DNA of 64,000 nucleotides, from the NCBI RefSeq assembly GCF_022343555.1, contig NZ_JAKQZH010000002.1, forward strand, positions 496,001-560,000, read 5' to 3'. Below are positions 16,548 to 25,220 of the stretch, one piece after another. Source of the stretch: Marinobacter sp. C7. Its GTDB lineage: Bacteria > Pseudomonadota > Gammaproteobacteria > Pseudomonadales > Oleiphilaceae. The stretch's first letter is position 1, and every line of letters begins with the position of its first letter. The notes under the pieces are model-generated. The model did no database searches. It was not told the origin of the DNA and saw nothing but the letters and a program-made list of their open reading frames with translations. Both the position numbers and the translations under genes were made by a program.

Positions 16548-18012
16548 TCAGCTCAGAACCTCTACTTTTCAGCTCGCCCTGCTGTACATGGTGGTTTTTG
16601 CCACCTCGGTATTCCTGTTACTGGCCTTCATCTACTGGCGTACAGCAGGCTTCATGACTGCCCAGACCGACCAGACCATCGAGGCTGAGATTGCCGGGCT
16701 GGCAGAGCAGTACCGGGGCCGTGGTGTGAACGGCCTGATCACGATTATCCGGGAGCGGGTTGCCCGGGATCCCAATGCCAAGTCCATTTACCTGCTGACG
16801 ACTGACGATTTCCTCAAGCTGGCCGGCAACATTGAGGCCTGGCCGGAAGGCAGCCGTTCGGAGAGTGGCTGGATCAACTTCACCCTGAACGAATCCGTCG
16901 GCTGGAACGGCCCCGAGCGCCTCGCTCGCGCGCGAATTTTCGAGGTTCAGGGCGGCTTGCGTCTGTTGGTGGGGCGGGACGTCGATGAACTTACCAACCT
17001 CAAGCGGGTGATTGAAACCGCCATCAACTGGGGCATGGGCATCACCCTGGCCCTGGCCTTGCTGGGCGGATTCCTGATGAGCCGGAGTACCACCCGGCGG
17101 ATCGAGGTGATCAACAACACTTCCCGACGAATCATGAACGGGCACCTCTCCCTGCGCATACCCACCCGGGGCACCGACGACGACTTTGACCAGCTGGCAG
17201 AAAACCTGAACCAGATGCTGGACCGGATTGTGTATCTGATGGAGGGTATCCGGCATGTCTCCGACAGCATTGCCCACGATCTGCGAACGCCCCTTACCCG
17301 ACTCCGGAATCAGCTGGAAAATACCCTGATCATGGTCGACGACGATGAGGCCAGGGAGCATGTGGGCCAGGCTGTGGCCGAGGCGGACCAACTGCTCGCC
17401 ACCTTCAACGCCCTTTTGCGGATCGCCCGTCTGGAAACCCGGGGCAACGCGGCCGATATGAAAGAGGTCTCTCTGGACGAACTGGTTTCCGATGCCTGTG
17501 AACTCTACGAAGCGCTGGCGGAAGACAAGGAGCAGGCGTTCGAGCAGTCCCTGGCCAAGGGGGTGATGATTGAAGGGGATCGCGACCTCCTGTTCCAGAT
17601 GATCAGCAACCTGATCGACAACGCCATCAAGTACACACCGGAGAAAGGCCGGATCGGGATTGTGGTCAGGCGTCAGGGGAACGAGGCGATCTTTGAAGTT
17701 CAGGACAGCGGCATCGGTATTCCCGATGACGAGAAGGATCAGGTCTTCCAGCGGTTCTACCGGGTCGGAAAAAGCCGGTCCCTGCCCGGCAACGGCCTGG
17801 GTCTGAGCCTCGTCAGTGCGGTGGCGGAAATCCACCAGGGGCGGATCGTGTTGAGCGATACCTATCCCGGGGAAGAATCACCGGGCCTGACGGTAACCGT
17901 CCACATGCCGGCTTTCACCGGTGCCCGCAAGCGGATCAAGGCAACCCAGGCAGAATCGAGTGAAGCTGCCGGCGCGGATACGAAAGCGCCGGCAGAGACG
18001 TCGGGCCATTGA
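16534..18012 (+). CDS. Sensor histidine kinase (HAMP-HisKA-HATPase)
   Basis: Start is GTG 16534, overlapping the regulator stop; the longer open frame upstream is the regulator gene in another register. The 492-residue protein has a first helix (LALLYMVVFATSVFLLLAFIY), a periplasmic region of about 125 residues, a second helix, a HAMP linker, phospho-His in SIAHDLRTPL (H248), N-box LIDNAIKYTP, and G-boxes DSGIGIPDD and GNGLGLSLV. The Ala/Glu/Lys-rich tail is unstructured. The periplasmic region matches no sensor fold I can name. Confidence 0.92.
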   Translation: MKLLSQLRTSTFQLALLYMVVFATSVFLLLAFIYWRTAGFMTAQTDQTIEAEIAGLAEQYRGRGVNGLITIIRERVARDPNAKSIYLLTTDDFLKLAGNIEAWPEGSRSESGWINFTLNESVGWNGPERLARARIFEVQGGLRLLVGRDVDELTNLKRVIETAINWGMGITLALALLGGFLMSRSTTRRIEVINNTSRRIMNGHLSLRIPTRGTDDDFDQLAENLNQMLDRIVYLMEGIRHVSDSIAHDLRTPLTRLRNQLENTLIMVDDDEAREHVGQAVAEADQLLATFNALLRIARLETRGNAADMKEVSLDELVSDACELYEALAEDKEQAFEQSLAKGVMIEGDRDLLFQMISNLIDNAIKYTPEKGRIGIVVRRQGNEAIFEVQDSGIGIPDDEKDQVFQRFYRVGKSRSLPGNGLGLSLVSAVAEIHQGRIVLSDTYPGEESPGLTVTVHMPAFTGARKRIKATQAESSEAAGADTKAPAETSGH

Positions 18013-18294
18013 TTACTGGCTGGCGCGGAACCGGTTGAAGCGGTCCCGGACGGGGCCAATCACTGCGTCAGCCCGGTCTTCCACGGTGTGAGCCAGGTGC
18101 TCGAACTGCGAGCGTCGGCGGTCCACCTTAGCCTGGATGCTGTCCCACTCCCCTTCCCAGTGCTTCTGTTCGGCAAACAGGAAGGCCGCCAGGTTGTGGC
18201 GGTTGATCTTGCTGGTCACGCCCAGCTGGTCCAGCCGGTACCCCAGCGCATCTACGCCGTTCAGGGTCAGCTGCATCAGTTTCTGTGTGTTCAT
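18013..18294 (-). CDS. Conserved small protein of unknown function
   Basis: I place the start at the ATG ending at 18294, which has GGAG about eight bases upstream; the open frame extends 21 codons further without support. The 93-residue product (MNTQKLMQLTLNGVDALGYR...) is helical, charged and Arg-rich toward the end (VRDRFNRFRASQ), vaguely phasin-like. It is convergent with the kinase gene. No motif identifies a function. Confidence 0.55.
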   Translation of the reverse strand: MNTQKLMQLTLNGVDALGYRLDQLGVTSKINRHNLAAFLFAEQKHWEGEWDSIQAKVDRRRSQFEHLAHTVEDRADAVIGPVRDRFNRFRASQ

Positions 18295-18439
18295 GGTCGG
18301 ATCTCCGTCTATTACCCGCATTCTATAATCGATTACCAGAACGCTAACGCCGTTCATCTAGGCTGTGCAACCTAATTTGAAGTGGGTCAAAGCCTGTCTG
18401 AAAGGTAATTCGCCGGCCACAGCGGGGTAATGTGAAGTG

Positions 18440-18538
18440 TGGAGAATAGGCATTGTAGACAGGAAGGAGCGGTAGCAACCGCTTGCTTCTCCCTCCAGCA
18501 CAGCGCTAGCCTTAACCCCGTTCTCACGGGGTTTTTTT
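18440..18538 (+). ncRNA. Candidate small RNA or attenuated leader upstream of greB
   Basis: A stretch with local hairpins (GCGGTAGCAACCGC) and a longer pairing (GGAGAA near 18440 with TTCTCC near 18486) ends in a strong intrinsic terminator: AACCCCGT (18514-18521), TCTC loop, ACGGGGTT (18526-18533), TTTTT. This sits 45 bases before the greB ATG in the same direction. Either greB is controlled by early termination or a short RNA is made here. In E. coli the greA leader yields the GraL RNAs in a comparable way. No known family is recognised by sequence. Confidence 0.4.
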
Positions 18539-18582
18539 ATGGCCGGATTTCAGGCCAACACTACAAAGGAATCATCCGCAAC

Positions 18583-19089
18583 ATGAAACAGGCATCCGGT
18601 AACGGCGGTGCCCGGCCGCGCTATATCACGCCGGAGGGCGAGCAGGCACTCCGGGAAGAGCTGCAGTACCTGTGGAAGGAAAAACGCCCCCAGGTGACTC
18701 AGGCCGTGCGCGAGGCGGCTGCCCTCGGCGATCGTTCGGAGAACGCCGAGTACATTTATGGCAAGAAGCAGCTGCGGGAGATTGACCGGCGCGTCCGCTT
18801 TCTCAGCAAGCGTCTGGAGGAAGTCACGGTTGTCGATCGGCTTCCGGAGCAGCGGGACAAGGTCTTCTTCGGGGCCTGGGTGACCATCGAAAACGAGGAT
18901 GGCGAGGAACAGACCTACCGGTTGGTGGGGGCAGACGAGTTTGATCTTGATAAAGGCTATCTCAGCATCAATTCCCCCATGGCCCGGGCCCTGATTGGAA
19001 AGCGTATTGATGATGAGGTTCATGTACGGACTCCCGAAGGCGAAAGCTCCTGGTTCATCACAGATATCTGTTACAGCGTGAAATCTTGA
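18583..19089 (+). CDS. greB: Transcription elongation factor GreB
   Basis: This 168-residue protein has the Gre N-terminal coiled coil (YITPEGEQALREELQYLW to RRVRFLSKRLEEV) with the acidic tip DRSENAEY, and the C-terminal FKBP-like domain. RYITPEG and the length favour GreB over GreA. It rescues backtracked RNA polymerase by stimulating transcript cleavage. Start ATG 18583 is chosen from homology; the open frame extends upstream through the terminator and is not coding there. Confidence 0.93.
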   Translation: MKQASGNGGARPRYITPEGEQALREELQYLWKEKRPQVTQAVREAAALGDRSENAEYIYGKKQLREIDRRVRFLSKRLEEVTVVDRLPEQRDKVFFGAWVTIENEDGEEQTYRLVGADEFDLDKGYLSINSPMARALIGKRIDDEVHVRTPEGESSWFITDICYSVKS

Positions 19090-19176
19090 GTTTTATCGAC
19101 TCGTTAGCGATGCTACGCTTTGCGTTCAAGCTTGTACTCGAACCTTGAGACTCGGGCGTTCAGGAATATCCTTAAA

Positions 19177-19713
19177 ATGACATGGAGTACCCCGAGAGTG
19201 CTCAGGGTAGTTATCTTCGCTTTGTTACTCGCAGCCCTGGCGGTCCCGGCCCAGGCAGAGGTCAGTTCCGAAGCTGAAATCAAGGCAGCGTATCTCTACA
19301 ACTTCACGCGGTTCGTCGAGTGGGAGGAATTGCCGGAGACGTCGGAGCTGTCCCTTTGTGTTCTTGATGACAGAGAATTCTGGGATGCGCTCCAGCCAAT
19401 CAGTGGCCGCAGCGCACAGGGCCGCACCATTTCCCTCTCGTTGATTGAGCAATTTGATCGTCCTGAGTCGTGCCAGGTTCTGTTTGTCCGTTCTGCAGCG
19501 GGGCGTGAGCTTTCCCGGATCATTGAACAGGCCACGGATGCGGGCATCATGACGGTCAGTGATATCGCCGGATTTGTCGATAACGGAGGTGTCATTGGGT
19601 ACGTCAAACAGGGCAACGTCATCAGATTCGAGATCAATCTCAGGGCCGCCCGGGCGTCGGGCCTGATGGTCAATTCCCGGCTGCTCGAACTCGCCGTGAG
19701 GGTGCTGCGATGA
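19177..19713 (+). CDS. YfiR-family periplasmic protein (DUF4154)
   Basis: Starting at ATG 19177 gives 178 residues with a clean signal peptide (VVIFALLLAALAVPAQA-EV). The mature domain matches YfiR/DUF4154: EIKAAYLYNFTRFVEW, SLCVLDD, SCQVLFVRS, and the terminal INLRAARASGLMVNSRLLELA. Cys61 and Cys99 correspond to a conserved disulfide pair of P. aeruginosa YfiR. YfiR represses the CHASE8 sensor of the diguanylate cyclase YfiN. Here the next gene, overlapping by four bases, is a histidine kinase with a CHASE8-like sensor, so YfiR probably gates the kinase. Confidence 0.88.
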   Translation: MTWSTPRVLRVVIFALLLAALAVPAQAEVSSEAEIKAAYLYNFTRFVEWEELPETSELSLCVLDDREFWDALQPISGRSAQGRTISLSLIEQFDRPESCQVLFVRSAAGRELSRIIEQATDAGIMTVSDIAGFVDNGGVIGYVKQGNVIRFEINLRAARASGLMVNSRLLELAVRVLR

Positions 19714-21170
19714 CCAGCATGGATTACTGGCGGTCGTTACCCCTGAAGGCCAAGCTGCTGTTGCTGACCCTGTCAGTCAGTTGCCTTGGAATTGTTCTTG
19801 TCTGTATCAGTCTGGTGGTTGTCGAGCACCAGGCTTACAAGAAACAGCTGGAATCGGAACTGATCACGGTTGCGAGTATTCTGGCCGAGCAGTCGGCCGC
19901 CGCTGTGCTTTTCCGAGATCAGAACCAGCTTGACACTATCATCGCGAGCCTGCGGCAGATTGAGACAATCGAGCAGGTCTGTATCTATGACGCCAACGGC
20001 GAGGTACTGAGTTCGTTCCAGGAAAAAGCAGGGGAAGTGTGTCCGTCCACGTCCGGCACCCTGGATGAAGGTTTCTCGGAGAAGCATTACACCATGATGC
20101 GGCCAATCCTCATCGAGGGCGATGCCGTGGGCTCTTTCTACCTGAAGTCCCGGCTCCAGGTGCTGCGTGAACACATCCGCAAGTTCATCCTCTATGCACT
20201 GGTGATTTCGGTCACGATCATTTCCATTCTTGTGCTGATCGCCTTCAAACTCCAGCGGTTGGTTTCACAGCCCATCCAGGAGCTCTCCGACGCGGTCGAA
20301 ACCATCGCTCGGGATGAAGATTACTCGGTTCGCGTCCGGGTCGCCGGAGATGATGAATTGGGCAGGCTGGGGGCAGCGTTCAATGACATGATCAGCACAA
20401 TCCAGCAGCAGAACCGGCGGATTACCCGGAGCAAGGATGAACTGGAGCGAGTTGTCGAGACCCGCACGGCACAGTTGCGTCTGGCAAATAGTGAACTTGA
20501 GGCCTTCAGTTATTCGGTTTCACACGACCTCAGGCAACCGCTGCGTGCTATCGAGGGCTTTGGCCTCGCGCTTGAGGAAGACTGTGCCGACCGGCTCGAC
20601 GACACCGGCCGCGATTACCTGCGCCGCATACGGGCGGCCACCATCCGCATGGGGAGCCTGATCGACGGATTACTGATTCTGTCCCGCGTAAGTCGGAAAC
20701 AGCTCGATGTTGACGTTATCGACCTTTCGGCCATGCTTCGTGAGATCGTGGAGGAGCTTGAGGAGGTCGACGCTGCGAAAAAGTCTGTGATCGAGATCGA
20801 AGAGGGCATGAAGGTGACCGGCGATGAACGGTTGCTTCGGATCGCCTTCCAGAATCTGCTGCAGAACGCCTGGAAATACTCATCGCGACAGTCGGAACGC
20901 AGAATTCGAGTCTCTTCCGACCGTCAATCCGAGACCATCACCGTACGGATTGATGACAACGGGGTGGGATTTGATATGAAATATGTTGATAAGCTTTTCG
21001 TTTCCTTTAATCGTTTGCATTCACCGAGTGACTTTCCCGGTTCCGGGCTCGGGCTGGCAACGGTTTACCGCATTGTTAACCGCCATGCGGGCAGTGTCCG
21101 GGCCGAATCCGCGGTGGATAGAGGCGCGACGTTTTTTGTTGAGCTGCCGCGAAAGCCGGATGATAGCTGA
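19710..21170 (+). CDS. Histidine kinase with CHASE8-like sensor, YfiR partner
   Basis: The 486-residue protein has helix 1 (about 15-37), a periplasmic domain resembling YfiN's CHASE8 (ELITVASILAEQSAAAVLF, IEQVCIYDANGEVLSSF), helix 2 (about 160-180), HAMP, a short coiled coil, the HisKA box SYSVSHDLRQPLRAI (H272, bacteriophytochrome-kinase type) and an ATPase domain (NLLQNAWKYS, DDNGVGFDM, GSGLGLATV). It overlaps yfiR by four bases. Because no DNA-binding regulator is linked, its likely output is the REC-only and REC-GGDEF-EAL proteins downstream. Confidence 0.9.
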   Translation: MTSMDYWRSLPLKAKLLLLTLSVSCLGIVLVCISLVVVEHQAYKKQLESELITVASILAEQSAAAVLFRDQNQLDTIIASLRQIETIEQVCIYDANGEVLSSFQEKAGEVCPSTSGTLDEGFSEKHYTMMRPILIEGDAVGSFYLKSRLQVLREHIRKFILYALVISVTIISILVLIAFKLQRLVSQPIQELSDAVETIARDEDYSVRVRVAGDDELGRLGAAFNDMISTIQQQNRRITRSKDELERVVETRTAQLRLANSELEAFSYSVSHDLRQPLRAIEGFGLALEEDCADRLDDTGRDYLRRIRAATIRMGSLIDGLLILSRVSRKQLDVDVIDLSAMLREIVEELEEVDAAKKSVIEIEEGMKVTGDERLLRIAFQNLLQNAWKYSSRQSERRIRVSSDRQSETITVRIDDNGVGFDMKYVDKLFVSFNRLHSPSDFPGSGLGLATVYRIVNRHAGSVRAESAVDRGATFFVELPRKPDDS

Positions 21171-21275
21171 GGGTTGGCATGGGGCGGCTCCACATGTCGT
21201 TTCTGGCTGCATAGCGGGAAGCTCAGAAAGTGTCATGCTTGTTTTCAATGGATGAAGATAAGGGATTGGTGTCCT

Positions 21276-21734
21276 ATGGATAGAAGATCGATCGTGTTGG
21301 TAGAGGATAACCCCGATGATCAGTTTCTCGCGGTACGGGCGCTATCAAGGCTTGTTGATAAATCCGCGATTCATGTCCTGAATGATGGCCAGGAAGCGCT
21401 GGACTGTCTGTTGGGGTCCCCGCTTACGCTCCCGAGCATTGATCTGGATTCGATTGCCGTGATCCTGCTCGATATAAAGCTGCCTAAAATCAATGGGCTG
21501 GAAGTTCTGAGGGCGTTGCGGTCGTCGCCCCGGGCCCAGTGGATACCGGTCGTAATGGTGACCTCGACCGATGAGCCGCATGAGCTTGTCGATGCCTACA
21601 GACTCGGAGCGAACAGTTATCTCGTGAAACCAATCGACTATGGTGAATTCAAGGCCCGGATGGAAGTGTTGGCGAATTACTGGCTGAACGTCAACTCAAT
21701 ACCCCTGGTCGAATCAGGTGAACGCAATGGGTGA
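21276..21734 (+). CDS. Single-domain response regulator (Rcp1-like)
   Basis: Start ATG 21276 is chosen since MDRRSIVLVEDNPDD begins the fold; the open frame to 21174 is leader. The 152 residues form a lone receiver: acidic triad in VEDNPDDQF, phospho-Asp in ILLDIKLPKINGLEVL, switch Thr in MVTSTDEP and Lys in YLVKPID. The insert around residues 50-60 and the NPDDQ motif are typical of Rcp1-type regulators paired with SYSVSHDLRQPL kinases. It overlaps the next gene by eight bases. Confidence 0.9.
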   Translation: MDRRSIVLVEDNPDDQFLAVRALSRLVDKSAIHVLNDGQEALDCLLGSPLTLPSIDLDSIAVILLDIKLPKINGLEVLRALRSSPRAQWIPVVMVTSTDEPHELVDAYRLGANSYLVKPIDYGEFKARMEVLANYWLNVNSIPLVESGERNG

Positions 21735-23454
21735 GACGCGATTGCAGATGGAAACAAGCCTTTCTCTTCGAATACTGGTGGTCGAAGACTCGGAAGACGA
21801 CGCCATGCTTCTGATCCGGTCATTACGCAAGGGTGGCCTGGAGGCAGAGTTCAGGGTGGTGGATAGCGAGGCCTCGATACAGGAGGCTCTGCACCACGAT
21901 AACTGGGACATTATCATCACCGACCACGTCCTGCCCGGGTTTTCGTCTTTCTCTGTACTTCAGCTGGCCCGGCAGGTGTGTCCCGATCTGCCAGTCATCA
22001 TTGTTTCCGGTCTGATTGGTGAAGAGGAAGCGGTCCGGGCCATGAAAGGGGGCGCCCAGGACTACATCATGAAAGGGAACACGGCGCGGCTGATCCCGGC
22101 GATCCAGAGAGAATTGCAGGAGGCCCGGGTTCGCAGGGAGAAACGAACCGCCGAGTCGACACTGGAGCACCTGGCCTATCACGACAGCCTCACGGGTCTG
22201 GTAAACCGGAGAGAGTTCGAGCGACGGCTGTCGCTGACAATCGAGGAGACGCACAGTACCGGTGAGAACCATGCCCTGCTCTTTCTCGATCTTGACCAGT
22301 TCAAGGTGGTCAATGATACCTGTGGACACTTCGCCGGCGATGAGCTTCTCAAGCAACTCTCCGCCCATATGAAACGGTTCATCAGGACTGACGATACGTT
22401 TGCCCGCGTTGGAGGTGACGAGTTCGGCATCCTGTTGCGCGGCTGTGATCTTTTGCACGCCCGAGACATTGCAGAAAAGCTCTGTGAGGAGGTCCGGGAA
22501 TTCCGTTTCATCTGGCAGGAAAAAATGTTCTCGGTTTCACTCAGTGTCGGTATGGCCGAGATAAGCCGGAAAACCAGATCTTCGGGCGAGGTGCTGAGTC
22601 AGGCCGATCTTGCCTGTTATGCCGCCAAGGACCGGGGGCGCGACAATGTCCAGTTGTTCCAGGCCACCGATCAGGACATGCGAAGAAGGAAGAGCGATAT
22701 GGACTGGTTCGGGCGCTTGCAGGAAGCGCTTCGGTCCGATGTGAATCATTTCGTTCTGTATTACCAGCAGATGCTCGGGCTTGCGAGTAAAGGCCGTGGC
22801 AGTTTCCATACAGAGTTCCTGCTTCGTCTGGAATACGATGGCAGCCTGATTCCGCCGGGGGCATTCATTCCGGGGGCAGAGCGCTTTGGCCTGATGCCCA
22901 GGATTGACCGACGGGTCATTGAACTGGCATTCGAGGCAATCAAGGCCAGTGGCTCCAGCGGGGAGAGCGGGAATACCTACTTCATCAACCTCTCAGGCAG
23001 TTCCCTGAGTGATGAGGGGCTTTATCGGTACATCCGGGACAAAGCCGGAGAACATGGCATCCTGCCGTCGAGCATCTGTTTCGAGATCACCGAAACCTCA
23101 GCCATTTCCAATCTGAACGAGACCATCGGTTTCATCGAAAAACTGCGTGCCGACGGTTTCAAGTTTGCCCTGGACGATTTCGGCTCCGGAATGAGCTCTT
23201 TTTCCTATCTCAAGGCGTTGCCCATCGATTACCTGAAGATCGACGGTGGGTTTGTTCGAAACATGCTGGAAGATCCGGTCGACTACGGCATTGTCGATGC
23301 CTGTAACCGGATTGCCCACGCCGCGGGCCTGGAGACGATTGCGGAGTTTGTAGAAAACGACAGCATCAAAGACGCCCTGGTGGATCTGGGAGTCGATTAC
23401 GCACAAGGTTATGGCATCAGGAAACCCATGCCCCTACCGATTGTTGAACGCTGA
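21727..23454 (+). CDS. REC-GGDEF-EAL cyclic-di-GMP protein
   Basis: Start ATG 21727 is preferred (AGG nine bases upstream) over GTG 21718. Domains: receiver (ILVVEDSEDDAM; phospho-Asp in IIITDHVLPGF), GGDEF with an intact motif in RVGGDEFGILL and SLTGLVNRREFERRL, then EAL. In the EAL domain the signature reads T-E-F-L-L-R rather than E-A-L-L-R, but FINLSG, CFEITET, LDDFGSGMSSF, LKIDGGF, AEFVEN and AQGYG are kept, so phosphodiesterase activity is plausible. It is probably phosphorylated by the upstream kinase and sets local c-di-GMP. Confidence 0.92.
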   Translation: MGETRLQMETSLSLRILVVEDSEDDAMLLIRSLRKGGLEAEFRVVDSEASIQEALHHDNWDIIITDHVLPGFSSFSVLQLARQVCPDLPVIIVSGLIGEEEAVRAMKGGAQDYIMKGNTARLIPAIQRELQEARVRREKRTAESTLEHLAYHDSLTGLVNRREFERRLSLTIEETHSTGENHALLFLDLDQFKVVNDTCGHFAGDELLKQLSAHMKRFIRTDDTFARVGGDEFGILLRGCDLLHARDIAEKLCEEVREFRFIWQEKMFSVSLSVGMAEISRKTRSSGEVLSQADLACYAAKDRGRDNVQLFQATDQDMRRRKSDMDWFGRLQEALRSDVNHFVLYYQQMLGLASKGRGSFHTEFLLRLEYDGSLIPPGAFIPGAERFGLMPRIDRRVIELAFEAIKASGSSGESGNTYFINLSGSSLSDEGLYRYIRDKAGEHGILPSSICFEITETSAISNLNETIGFIEKLRADGFKFALDDFGSGMSSFSYLKALPIDYLKIDGGFVRNMLEDPVDYGIVDACNRIAHAAGLETIAEFVENDSIKDALVDLGVDYAQGYGIRKPMPLPIVER

Positions 23455-23483
23455 ACAAGGCCGCAGAAAAGGAACCTTTAGCA

Positions 23484-25208
23484 GTGGTATTCGAATGTGG
23501 TGACCTGATCCTTGAGTACCTTGAAAAGCTGGGAGTCGAATGTGTGTTCGGTGTCCCGGGTGGCAGCATAGAGCCCTTCTATAATGCCATGGCAAGAAGT
23601 ATGCGGCGTGGTGGTGTTCGCCCGGTGACCGCCCGGCACGAGACCGGTGCTGCCTTTATGGCTGACGGGTATGCCCGGGCTTCCGGTAAACTGGGGGTTG
23701 TCTGTTCTACCGCCGGTCCGGGAGCCACCAACCTGATTACAGGTGTAGCCGCCGCGTACTCGGATAATGTGCCGGTGTTGGTGATAACCGCACAAACCTC
23801 CCTGAAAAGGTTTGGCCAGGGAGCGCTGCAGGAGAGCTCCTGTACGAGCGTTGATACCCTGCGCATGCTGGCGGAATGCACACTGTACAACTCTCTGGTA
23901 TCCCACCCCGAGCAGCTCGAGCCGAAACTGTTACAGGCGATCAGTGTCGCCCTTGGTCCCCGTCCGGGGCCGGTGCACCTGTCTATTCCAAACGACGTAA
24001 TGAGACATCCTCTGGGCCGCGACAGCCGACATCGTGGCATGAATCCGGTGGTTGCACCCATGGGCGCGCCGGATGAGACCGGACTTCAGGAAGCCCAGGC
24101 CCTGCTCGATGATGCCCGGAACGTGACCCTTGTGCTGGGGGAGCGGGCCGAACCCTCGGTCCGGGATTGGGTGAAGCTGGCTGAAGCCCGGCGCTGGAAC
24201 ATGGTGACGACTCCCCGCGCAAAAGGGTTGCTCAACAGTTACCACCCCTTGAATAAAGGGGTTTTCGGGTTCGCCGGTCACGAGAGCGCGACAACGGCCC
24301 TGAGTACGGAATACGCCGACAGGATTGTCCTGGTTGGAAGCGGTCTTGATGAAGTGACAACATCAGGCTGGAACCGGGACGCCCTCATGAACGAGCGCCT
24401 TATTCACGTTTCCGATCATCCGGGGCATCTTTACCGGTCAGCCTTCGCTGCGTGTACGTTGCTGGGAGAAACCGGTGCCCTGGCGAGACGTCTGCTCGAG
24501 TCACAGAGCTCAGTCCCGGAGCCCGCTGTGGAGATCCCTGTTCCGGGAGACGGTTTGCCCGGGTTCATCAAGTCCGGGCTTCATGCCGGGTGCCTTGCTC
24601 AGGAGGGCCCGATAAAGCCCCAGGCACTGATGACACAACTGAGCAAGGTATGCCCGGACAATGCCCATGTCCTGTTTGACAGCGGGAACAGCTACCTCTG
24701 GGGTATCCATCACTGGAACACCGGGACGCCGGCTAAAGCCAGAGTCCGGGGTCAGCCCTTCTATATCGGTATCGGCTTTTCCTCCATGGCATGGGCCATT
24801 GGTGCTTCCGTTGGTGTGGCCGCGGCAGCTGGTGGCGCGCCGGTACTCTGTTTCACGGGGGATGGGAGTTACCTGATGTCTGGCCAGGAGCTGACCACCG
24901 CGTTGCAGGAGAATCTCAACGTACTGATGGTCGTGCTCAACGATTCGGCCCTGGGCATGGTTCGGCATGGCCAATCGCTGGGTGGCGGTGAACCGATTGC
25001 CAATGAGTTGCCCCGAATTGATTACGCTGCGATGGCTGCAGCGTTGGGGATCGAATCGCGCCGTATCTCCTCGATGGAGAGCCTCATGGACCTGGACATC
25101 AGAGCCATAATGGATCGTCCGGGGCCGTTTCTGCTGGATGTTGTGATCGATCGGGAGCAGGTTCCGCCCATGGGATCCCGCATCAAGGTATTAACCGGTG
25201 CACACTGA
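23484..25208 (+). CDS. Thiamine diphosphate-dependent enzyme (acetolactate synthase-like)
   Basis: The 574-residue protein has the three-domain TPP layout: an N-terminal Pyr domain with catalytic Glu53 in RHETGAAFMADGYARASG, a central domain, and a C-terminal PP domain with TPP motif GDGSYLMSGQEL (from residue 459) ending in VVLND. It belongs to the acetolactate synthase/benzoylformate decarboxylase superfamily, but no small regulatory subunit is near, so it is not a standard biosynthetic AHAS. GTG 23484 is the start, 29 bases after the c-di-GMP gene. Two citrate-synthase-like genes follow at 12 bases and by overlap. Substrate is unknown. Confidence 0.85.
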   Translation: MVFECGDLILEYLEKLGVECVFGVPGGSIEPFYNAMARSMRRGGVRPVTARHETGAAFMADGYARASGKLGVVCSTAGPGATNLITGVAAAYSDNVPVLVITAQTSLKRFGQGALQESSCTSVDTLRMLAECTLYNSLVSHPEQLEPKLLQAISVALGPRPGPVHLSIPNDVMRHPLGRDSRHRGMNPVVAPMGAPDETGLQEAQALLDDARNVTLVLGERAEPSVRDWVKLAEARRWNMVTTPRAKGLLNSYHPLNKGVFGFAGHESATTALSTEYADRIVLVGSGLDEVTTSGWNRDALMNERLIHVSDHPGHLYRSAFAACTLLGETGALARRLLESQSSVPEPAVEIPVPGDGLPGFIKSGLHAGCLAQEGPIKPQALMTQLSKVCPDNAHVLFDSGNSYLWGIHHWNTGTPAKARVRGQPFYIGIGFSSMAWAIGASVGVAAAAGGAPVLCFTGDGSYLMSGQELTTALQENLNVLMVVLNDSALGMVRHGQSLGGGEPIANELPRIDYAAMAAALGIESRRISSMESLMDLDIRAIMDRPGPFLLDVVIDREQVPPMGSRIKVLTGAH

Positions 25209-25220
25209 GACAGGTGACGC

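Noticed and set aside
15867..18012. Naming the two-component pair PhoPQ, CzcRS or QseBC
   Set aside because: The sensor domain is not recognisable and no target gene is adjacent, so a specific name would be a guess.
18440..18500. tRNA-like stretch upstream of greB
   Set aside because: No GTTCGA T-loop, no anticodon arm and no CCA-compatible acceptor stem; a leader or small RNA explains it better.
23484..25208. Standard acetolactate synthase (ilvB/ilvG)
   Set aside because: There is no ilvN/ilvM regulatory subunit or ilvC nearby, and the gene belongs to a different operon context, so a biosynthetic assignment is not supported.
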